Part shown: positions 7,623 through 12,256 of the stretch, one piece after another
Layout: each line of letters starts with the position of its first letter
Position numbering within the stretch: position 1 is the stretch's first letter
Origin: Mucilaginibacter_A sp964244955
Lineage (GTDB): Bacteria; Bacteroidota; Bacteroidia; Sphingobacteriales; Sphingobacteriaceae
Reading direction: 5' to 3'
Assembly (NCBI GenBank): GCA_964244955.1
Contig: CAXTKQ010000119.1
Span: forward strand, 1 to 12,256
Length of the DNA stretch: 12,256 nt
Made by a program: the position numbers and the translations under genes
The notes under the pieces: model-generated
Told to the model about the DNA's origin: nothing
Databases searched by the model: none
Seen by the model: the letters and a program-made list of their open reading frames with translations, nothing else

Positions 7623-8579
7623 ATGAAATTTATATACTTATTCCTGATACTTCTTTTATCGGTGTTTTTTGTGCAGGCCCAGCAAAAAACTTATCAAAAC
7701 GAAATTGGCTTTCAAACCGATAACGATGCTTATCTCGCGCAAGGTTCCGACCGGTATTATACCAACGGCTTGTTCCTTTATTTCCGCCATGCTTTGCAAA
7801 CTGATACCACAAAAGCAAACCTGTTTGGCAAAGTTTTAGGTTTCGAGGCCGGGCAAAAAATGTTTAACCCGCAATCAGCTTTTATTCCGGCTGCGCGGTA
7901 TGTTGATCGTCCTTTTGCCGGATACTTGTATGTTGGAAGTACGCTGCAATATTTGTATAAAAACGAAAGCGCGTTGAAATTAGGTTTGCAAATCGGCGTA
8001 ACCGGACCGGCTGCTTTAGGCCGGCAAGCGCAAGAATTAGTGCACCGTTTATTTGGTTTTTACAAACCGCAAGGCTGGCAGTACCAGATCAAAAATAATT
8101 TAGGGGTGAATTTGACGGCCGGTTACGACAAACTCTTTTTCAGAAAAGACTGGTTTGATGTTATCGGAAACGCTTACGGAAACCTCGGCACAACTTTTAC
8201 CGGTACAGGTTTAGGGCTTACTTTGCGTTTTGGCGAGTTTAACCCGCTTTATCACTCAGTCAGCACTTCGGGTTTGGTTGCCAAAAATAGGTCGGTAAAA
8301 GAAGCACACCGAAAAGAGTTTTTCTTCTACCTCAAACCAACCTTAAACTACAATGCTTATGATGCAACGGTGCAAGGCGGTTTATTTGAAAAAGACCCAA
8401 CGCCGCCGGAAATAACCGGAGCAATTAAGCCTTTGGTATTTAGTCAGGAACTGGGCGGAAATTTAACCGCCGGAAGATGGGCATTTAATTTAGCCGCCAT
8501 TTTCAGAACGCGCGAAGTAAAAACGATGGTGAAAACCCACCAATGGGGAACGGCAACTTTTTTATACCGTTTTAACTAA
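7623..8579 (+). CDS. LpxR-family outer-membrane lipid A deacylase (DUF2219)
   Basis: A 318-residue precursor with a signal peptide (MKFIYLFLILLLSVFFVQA, cleavage about residue 19/20), then alternating aromatic and polar strands typical of a 12-strand outer-membrane barrel, ending in a strand that finishes FLYRFN. LpxR removes the 3'-acyloxyacyl group of lipid A. The known active-site residues of Salmonella LpxR (Asn9, Asp10, Thr34, His122, mature numbering) have counterparts: Asn34-Asp35 in TDNDAY, Thr47 in DRYYTNGL and His141 in ELVHRLFG. The family blocks YVDRPFAGYLYVG (93-105) and PQGWQYQIKNN (149-159) are also present. All key residues being present suggests an active enzyme; its effect on Bacteroidota lipid A is inferred. 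The gene lies between lon and a TPR gene, with its own gap on each side. Confidence 0.85.
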   Translation: MKFIYLFLILLLSVFFVQAQQKTYQNEIGFQTDNDAYLAQGSDRYYTNGLFLYFRHALQTDTTKANLFGKVLGFEAGQKMFNPQSAFIPAARYVDRPFAGYLYVGSTLQYLYKNESALKLGLQIGVTGPAALGRQAQELVHRLFGFYKPQGWQYQIKNNLGVNLTAGYDKLFFRKDWFDVIGNAYGNLGTTFTGTGLGLTLRFGEFNPLYHSVSTSGLVAKNRSVKEAHRKEFFFYLKPTLNYNAYDATVQGGLFEKDPTPPEITGAIKPLVFSQELGGNLTAGRWAFNLAAIFRTREVKTMVKTHQWGTATFLYRFN

Positions 8580-8587
8580 TCCTGCTG

Positions 8588-8616
8588 TTTATAAAAATTG
8601 AATGTTGATATTTTTG
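8588..8616 (+). promoter_or_regulatory. Putative promoter of the TPR-protein gene
   Basis: TATTTTTG (8609-8616) is a full match to the Bacteroidota -7 element TAnnTTTG, with TTTA (8588-8591) 17 bp upstream as a weak -33 element. It lies in the gap after the lpxR-like gene and would give a leader of roughly 60-65 nt before the ATG at 8686. Confidence 0.4.
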
Positions 8617-8685
8617 TTACAAAGGATTACAATAATTTAAAAAAATAGAAGTTTCAATAATGTTAATTCGCACCCTGCTGCCCAG

Positions 8686-9306
8686 ATGAAATATAGTTTT
8701 ATTTTAGGATTTCTGATTTTTTCTTCCGTTGAAGCTATTCAGGCACAAAGTTCTTACGTAAAGTTAGGGCAGAAGGCACTGGTTGACGGCGATTTTAAAA
8801 ATGCGGTTACCAATCTCGAAAAAGCCTGCATCACCGATTCTACCAATGCCAACGCTTTGTGGATGCTGGGCTATTCGTATTACCATTGCGACAGTTACAA
8901 AAAATCAATTGCCACTTATACCAAAGTTATTGCCGTAAAACCGGCTGATGCCACGGCTTATTATTATCGGGCAAGGGCAAAAGGCCATTTGGCAGGCGAT
9001 AATTTGGTAACACCGGCCGAAAAAGAAAAGTATTTTTTAGGTTCGATTTTAGATTTTACCAAAGCGGCTTCCCTTAACCCAACTGATCTAAAAAATTACC
9101 AAAACAGAGGAATTGCCTATAAAGATTACGGCCTGTTCAAACTAATTAAAAATTCCGGGTTTTACGATAAAGCCCGTGCCGCCAATGCTTTCCGGGCTTC
9201 CATTGCCGATTTTCAAAAAGTTTTGGATGCCGACCCGCAGCGCCAGGACATTGTTTCGCTGTTGGAATTATCCAAAGAACAGTTGAAACACATGGGCAAG
9301 AAGTAA
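8686..9306 (+). CDS. Secreted tetratricopeptide-repeat protein
   Basis: A 206-residue protein with a signal peptide (1-20, cleavage after IQA, before QSSY) and no lipobox cysteine, so probably periplasmic. The rest is TPR helix pairs: about 22-54 (YVKLGQKALVDGDFKNAVTN), 55-88 (ALWMLGYSYYHCDSYKKSIA), a third at 88-133 interrupted by a charged insertion near 103-118 (LAGDNLVTPAEKEKYF), and a fourth at about 135-185 (NYQNRGIAYKDYG, then ASIADFQKVLDADP). TPRs bind partner proteins; no catalytic residues are evident and I do not recognise a specific family. It has a probable promoter of its own, and a palindromic element begins 45 bp after its stop codon. Confidence 0.85.
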   Translation: MKYSFILGFLIFSSVEAIQAQSSYVKLGQKALVDGDFKNAVTNLEKACITDSTNANALWMLGYSYYHCDSYKKSIATYTKVIAVKPADATAYYYRARAKGHLAGDNLVTPAEKEKYFLGSILDFTKAASLNPTDLKNYQNRGIAYKDYGLFKLIKNSGFYDKARAANAFRASIADFQKVLDADPQRQDIVSLLELSKEQLKHMGKK

Positions 9307-9350
9307 AGTTTCTCTTTTTATTTAGGTATTGTTTTAAGTTGGTTCCACAA

Positions 9351-9544
9351 TTTTGGCTAAAGCCAATAAGCTTACGATAGAACCCCGCCCTAAAGGACGG
9401 GGCAATTTCCACAATTTGTTACTAAACGTTTGTAACTGCTTATAATAACCACAATCTTATAAATGTTCCCTTTGATTGGGTTTCTCAGTTGCCACGGCCT
9501 TCAGGCCGTGGCAAAAACAAACATGCAAGGGGCTTTAGCCAAAA
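9351..9544. repeat. REP-like palindromic element, possibly a RAYT-mobilised non-autonomous element
   Basis: A 194-bp block bounded by perfect 14-bp inverted repeats, TTTTGGCTAAAGCC (9351-9364) and GGCTTTAGCCAAAA (9531-9544). Each end is itself a small palindrome (GGCT-AA-AGCC, GGCT-TT-AGCC). Inside are two stronger hairpins: 9383-9402 (CCCCGCCC / GGACGGGG, one mismatch) and 9491-9512 (GCCACGGCCT / AGGCCGTGGC, a perfect 10-bp stem with a 2-nt loop). No reading frame is carried. This architecture resembles REP clusters moved by REP-associated tyrosine transposases; the link is inferred, as no transposase gene is in the window. It fills most of the 299-bp gene-free stretch 9307-9605; the rest holds repeat copy 4 and nothing else I can name. 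Confidence 0.6.
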
Positions 9545-9572
9545 TAACCAAGAGTAAAGCGCATTGAATTTT

Positions 9573-9590
9573 ATGCCATAAAAGAAGCAT
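9573..9590 (+). repeat. Intergenic 18-nt motif, copy 4
   Basis: ATGCCATAAAAGAAGCAT, equal to copy 1 with one G missing. It lies 15 bp beyond the stop codon of the minus-strand lipoprotein gene, in the convergent gap with the TPR gene and just outside the REP-like element. Confidence 0.7.
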
Positions 9591-9605
9591 GAAAAAACTG
9601 ACAAC

Positions 9606-10148
9606 TTACCGCTTCTTCAATTTCCCTTCAATCAAATAATCGTTGGTGCCGAGGAAACGCACGTGCTGCTTTCGCTGGATTTGATAAAGCGAATCGGGAT
9701 AATACGTCAGCTTTTCTTTGTTCTGGAATAAACTGTTGTTGGTAACATTAAAAATCATTACGTAAATCACCTTGTTGTTCTCTTTTTTCAGGATGATTTC
9801 CCTGGTTTTTAAATCGGGTTCCAACGCTTTGTAAATCGTGATTGCGCCTGAAGTTGTGGTTTTATAACTGTTTTTCCAGGAAGGTTTGTTGATGTTGGAT
9901 TCCGAAAAAACCGAAAGCTCGCCCGGCCAGTTATCAATTCTAACGGTTTTTGTTTCGGCATCGCCATTTCTGGATACTGTTTTTACCACATAAAAATTAG
10001 CGTTCGAAAGCTTTTTGGTTTCACCAGCAAAGTAAGAAGTTAGGTCGAAATAAGAGTTTTTGCTTTGCTGCACTTCTGGTTTGCAGGAAGCCAGAAAACA
10101 AATCAACCCAACAACTGCAAGCCGGAAAAAAGATTTACACCAATACAT
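9606..10148 (-). CDS. Lipoprotein of unknown function
   Basis: A 180-residue protein with a lipoprotein signal peptide: basic start, hydrophobic LAVVGLICFLA, then lipobox LASC with the acylated Cys at 22 (in FLASCKPEV). It would be anchored in a membrane facing the periplasm or surface. The mature part is about 159 residues, polar and rich in Lys, Asn and Thr with beta-type alternation (FYVVKTVSRNG, EIILKKENNKVIYVMIFNV). I recognise no family and see no catalytic motif. The ATG (10146-10148) overlaps the end of gpmI by 14 bp, so the gene is probably co-transcribed with gpmI. No nearer start lies before the lipobox, which supports this one. Confidence 0.8.
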   Translation of the reverse strand: MYWCKSFFRLAVVGLICFLASCKPEVQQSKNSYFDLTSYFAGETKKLSNANFYVVKTVSRNGDAETKTVRIDNWPGELSVFSESNINKPSWKNSYKTTTSGAITIYKALEPDLKTREIILKKENNKVIYVMIFNVTNNSLFQNKEKLTYYPDSLYQIQRKQHVRFLGTNDYLIEGKLKKR

Positions 10149-11658
10149 TTCCAGTCATTTCAGCAGGAATAGCTACGCCCAAAATTTTCAAAACGGTTGG
10201 TGCAATATCGCCCAGCTTGCCGCTTTTTACTTCTTTATAATCCAGATCAACCAAAATACACGGGACCAAATTGGTGGTATGCGCCGTGTTTGGCGAACCA
10301 TCTTCGTTAATCATGTAATCCGCGTTGCCATGATCAGCAATAATGATAAACGAATAGCCGTTTTTGATGCCGGTTTCGACCACTTCTTTTAGGCAGGCGT
10401 CCACCGTTTCCACGGCTTTTACCACGGCCTGGAAAACGCCTGTGTGGCCAACCATATCTGGATTGGCAAAATTGAGGCAGACAAAATCCGGCCAGCCGCT
10501 TTCCAGTTCCGGCAAAATAGTGTTTTTGATTCCTTCGGCACTCATTTCCGGTTGCAAATCGTAAGTGGCAACTTTTGGCGAAGGAACCAGCAAACGTTTT
10601 TCATTGGCAAATTCTTTTTCCCTTCCTCCGGAAAAGAAAAACGTAACATGCGGGTATTTTTCTGTTTCTGCAATCCGGATCTGGTTTTTGCCGGCATACT
10701 GCAAAACTTCGCCCAAAGTATTGATCAAATCATCTTTGGTAAAAACAACATCCACATCTTTAAAACTTTCGTCGTAAGAAGTCATCGTAACATACTTCAA
10801 CTTCAACGGGTGCATGTTTTGCTCCGGGAAAGGTTTTTGGGTTAAAGCGGAAGTTATTTCCCGGCCACGGTCTGTCCGGAAATTGAAGCAAATCACGACA
10901 TCGTTTTCCTCGATCACGGTAACCGGTTTTCCTTCGGCATCAACTTTTACCAACGGTTTGATAAACTCATCTGTAACGCCTTCCTGGTAAGAGTCGCGGA
11001 TGGCATCAACCATATTGTTAACCGGCGTTCCAATTCCGTTCACCAGCAAATCATAAGCTAACTTCACGCGTTCCCAGCGGTTATCGCGGTCCATGGCGTA
11101 ATAGCGGCCAATAGCTGATGCTGTTTTTACCGGTGTATTTTTGATGTAGGTTTCTAAGTTTTCGATGTAATTGATGCCCGAATTTGGATCGGTATCGCGG
11201 CCATCCAAAAAAGCGTGGATGAAAACTTTTTGCAGGTTGTATTGCTGACTAAAATCGCACAAAGCCCGCAAATGGTTGGTGTGCGCATGTACGCCGCCAT
11301 CAGAAACCAAACCCATCAAATGGACTTGCTTGTTGTTTTCCTTTGCGTATTCAAAAGCTTTGGTAAGGACAGGGTTTTTAAAAAAATCGCCATCCGTAAT
11401 GGATTTGTGAATGCGGCCAAGTTCCTGGTAAACTACTCTTCCGGCACCTAAATTCATATGGCCAACTTCCGAGTTTCCCATTTGTCCGCCCGGCAAACCA
11501 ACCGCTTCGCCCGAAGCTTCCAACGTAGAATTGGGGTAATTTTCCTTTAGATAATTAAAAAAAGGCGTTTTGGCAGCAAGGATAGCGTTTGATTGGTCGG
11601 CAGAGCCATAGCCCCAGCCATCTAAAATGATGAGGGCAACTTTTTTATTTTTTTCCAC
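10135..11658 (-). CDS. gpmI: 2,3-bisphosphoglycerate-independent phosphoglycerate mutase
   Basis: A 507-residue cytosolic enzyme interconverting 3- and 2-phosphoglycerate in glycolysis and gluconeogenesis, using two Mn2+ ions and a phosphoserine intermediate. Visible motifs: ILDGWGYG (11-18) with metal ligand Asp13, QMGNSEVGHMNLGAGR (59-74) with catalytic Ser63, HAFLDGRDTDPNSG (about 148-161), FNFRTDRGRE, and the late metal site DHGNAD (442-447), ending DIAPTVLKILGVAIPAEMTG. Length is normal for the family. The start is GTG (11656-11658); no ATG lies upstream in frame and the ILDGWG motif needs an N-terminus about here. The downstream lipoprotein gene overlaps by 14 bp. The gene is divergent from the DUF4783 gene. 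Confidence 0.97.
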   Translation of the reverse strand: MEKNKKVALIILDGWGYGSADQSNAILAAKTPFFNYLKENYPNSTLEASGEAVGLPGGQMGNSEVGHMNLGAGRVVYQELGRIHKSITDGDFFKNPVLTKAFEYAKENNKQVHLMGLVSDGGVHAHTNHLRALCDFSQQYNLQKVFIHAFLDGRDTDPNSGINYIENLETYIKNTPVKTASAIGRYYAMDRDNRWERVKLAYDLLVNGIGTPVNNMVDAIRDSYQEGVTDEFIKPLVKVDAEGKPVTVIEENDVVICFNFRTDRGREITSALTQKPFPEQNMHPLKLKYVTMTSYDESFKDVDVVFTKDDLINTLGEVLQYAGKNQIRIAETEKYPHVTFFFSGGREKEFANEKRLLVPSPKVATYDLQPEMSAEGIKNTILPELESGWPDFVCLNFANPDMVGHTGVFQAVVKAVETVDACLKEVVETGIKNGYSFIIIADHGNADYMINEDGSPNTAHTTNLVPCILVDLDYKEVKSGKLGDIAPTVLKILGVAIPAEMTGNVLV

Positions 11659-11662
11659 AGCG

Positions 11663-11690
11663 CAAATATACTTGATCGTGAATAAGTAAA
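11663..11690 (-). promoter_or_regulatory. Putative gpmI promoter, very close to the start codon
   Basis: On the minus strand, TATATTTG (11663-11670) fits the Bacteroidota -7 element TAnnTTTG exactly, with TTTA (11687-11690) 16 bp upstream as a weak -33 element. The -7 box ends only 4 bases before the GTG start, so the transcript would begin at or next to the start codon. Confidence 0.45.
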
Positions 11691-11774
11691 CGGACGAATA
11701 ATCAAAACAACGTATAAAATTTAGCGTAAAATACCGTAGTTTTATACCTAAACAGTTTGATACAACAACCGGTT

Positions 11775-12164
11775 ATGAAAAATAGTGTGATTGTTTTGCT
11801 GTTGATTGCTTCTTTTAGCACAGCTTTTTTAGCAGACCCGATTGATAAAATTGCCGCTTTGTTGCAGCAAGGCCAGGCGCGCGAGTTGGGCAAACAATGC
11901 GCGGCAAGTGTTGAATTAAGTATTTTAAACGACGAAAAAGTAGTCAGCCCGGCGCAGGCAGAAGCGGCGTTGAATGCTTTTTTTATGGCCAATAAACCCT
12001 CGTTGGTAAAAGTGATCCATCGGATCAACAACAACGCAAGTTTGAGTTTGGCGGTGGTGCAGCTTAAAACTTCCAACGGAAATTTCCGGATTTCTTATTC
12101 CCTCAAAAACACAAACGGTAACCAGGAGTTAACAGAATTGCGTATCGAGCCGGAAAAAGGTTAA
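11775..12164 (+). CDS. DUF4783 family exported protein
   Basis: A 129-residue protein with a signal peptide (MKNSVIVLLLIASFSTAFLA, cleavage about residue 20) and a compact alpha+beta mature domain: helix DPIDKIAALLQQGQARELGKQ, strand VELSILNDEKVVS, helix AQAEAALNAFFMANKPS, then strands ending TELRIEPEKG. I assign it to DUF4783, a NTF2-like fold of unknown function that I recall next to nadC in Bacteroidota. The frame also opens at a TTG at 11757, but the ATG at 11775 is the better start because it opens directly into the signal peptide. nadC follows after 45 bp on the same strand. It faces away from gpmI across a 116-bp gap. Confidence 0.8.
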   Translation: MKNSVIVLLLIASFSTAFLADPIDKIAALLQQGQARELGKQCAASVELSILNDEKVVSPAQAEAALNAFFMANKPSLVKVIHRINNNASLSLAVVQLKTSNGNFRISYSLKNTNGNQELTELRIEPEKG

Positions 12165-12181
12165 AAATACGCGCAAATAGT

Positions 12182-12189
12182 TACTTTTG
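12182..12189 (+). promoter_or_regulatory. Possible nadC promoter -7 element
   Basis: TACTTTTG matches TAnnTTTG exactly and lies 20 bp before the nadC TTG start, in the 45-bp gap after DUF4783. Only a poor -33 candidate (TTA at 12161-12163) is seen, so nadC may instead be co-transcribed with DUF4783. Confidence 0.3.
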
Positions 12190-12209
12190 GTTTCTCAAAT
12201 ACGTGTAAG

Positions 12210-12256
12210 TTGGATTTAATACTGATACAAAACTTTATCAACCAGGCACTGGCAGA
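12210..12256 (+). CDS. nadC: Nicotinate-nucleotide pyrophosphorylase (carboxylating), N-terminus, cut by right edge
   Basis: Only 15 codons and 2 bases are present, reading MDLILIQNFINQALA from a TTG start. This resembles the N-terminal helix of NadC, which converts quinolinate and PRPP to nicotinate mononucleotide, CO2 and pyrophosphate in NAD synthesis. The frame is open back to the DUF4783 stop codon (12162-12164) with no ATG or GTG in between, so TTG is the only plausible start. The assignment rests on this short match and on the DUF4783 neighbour. Confidence 0.6.
   Translation, partial: MDLILIQNFINQALA

Noticed and set aside
7646..7660. CTTCTTTTATCGG in the lpxR-like signal peptide, similar to the intergenic repeat
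   Set aside because: It lacks the ATGC end and encodes ordinary signal-peptide residues; treated as chance similarity, like shorter matches near 8300 and 11810.
11702..12076. A minus-strand frame of 124 codons across the DUF4783 gene
   Set aside because: It is antisense to a gene with a clear signal peptide and would overlap the gpmI promoter region; no family resemblance.

Overview
The window reads as chromosomal DNA of a Bacteroidota bacterium, most likely Sphingobacteriaceae (Mucilaginibacter or Pedobacter type). This is an inference from protein families (a PurF-like protein of a type I associate with Bacteroidota, a long Lon, DUF4783 next to nadC), from gene starts without clear Shine-Dalgarno sequences, and from several matches to the Bacteroidota -7 promoter element TAnnTTTG. 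Nearly all of it is intact protein-coding sequence. I saw no rRNA, tRNA, CRISPR array, prophage or complete insertion sequence.

Layout. 1-1019 (+) is the 3' part of an amidophosphoribosyltransferase-like gene cut by the left edge. 1099-1758 (-) is a LysE-type exporter. 1947-4022 (+) is a two-gene unit: a FucP-type sugar transporter and a dCMP deaminase 6 bp apart. 4136-4819 (-) is cmk, cytidylate kinase. 5069-7543 (+) is lon, followed by a hairpin terminator. 7623-8579 (+) is an LpxR-type outer-membrane lipid A deacylase. 8686-9306 (+) is a secreted TPR protein. 9307-9605 has no gene but holds a palindrome-rich REP-like element. 9606-11658 (-) is gpmI overlapping a downstream lipoprotein gene. 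11775-12164 (+) is a DUF4783 protein, followed by the first 47 bp of nadC, cut by the right edge.

How the genes relate. This is mostly housekeeping: nucleotide metabolism (PurF-like, dCMP deaminase, Cmk), NAD synthesis (NadC), glycolysis (GpmI), protein quality control (Lon) and envelope functions (LpxR-like, TPR, lipoprotein, DUF4783). They do not form one pathway. Only two close couplings are visible: transporter with deaminase, and gpmI with the lipoprotein.

The least explained signal is between the genes. A motif of about 18 nt (core ATAAAAGAAGCAT or close variants) occurs four times, always at gene borders and three times in convergent gaps. A 194-bp element with perfect 14-bp inverted ends and two internal palindromes fills the gap after the TPR gene. 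Five degenerate heptads abut the cmk stop codon. I found no convincing new multi-gene system.
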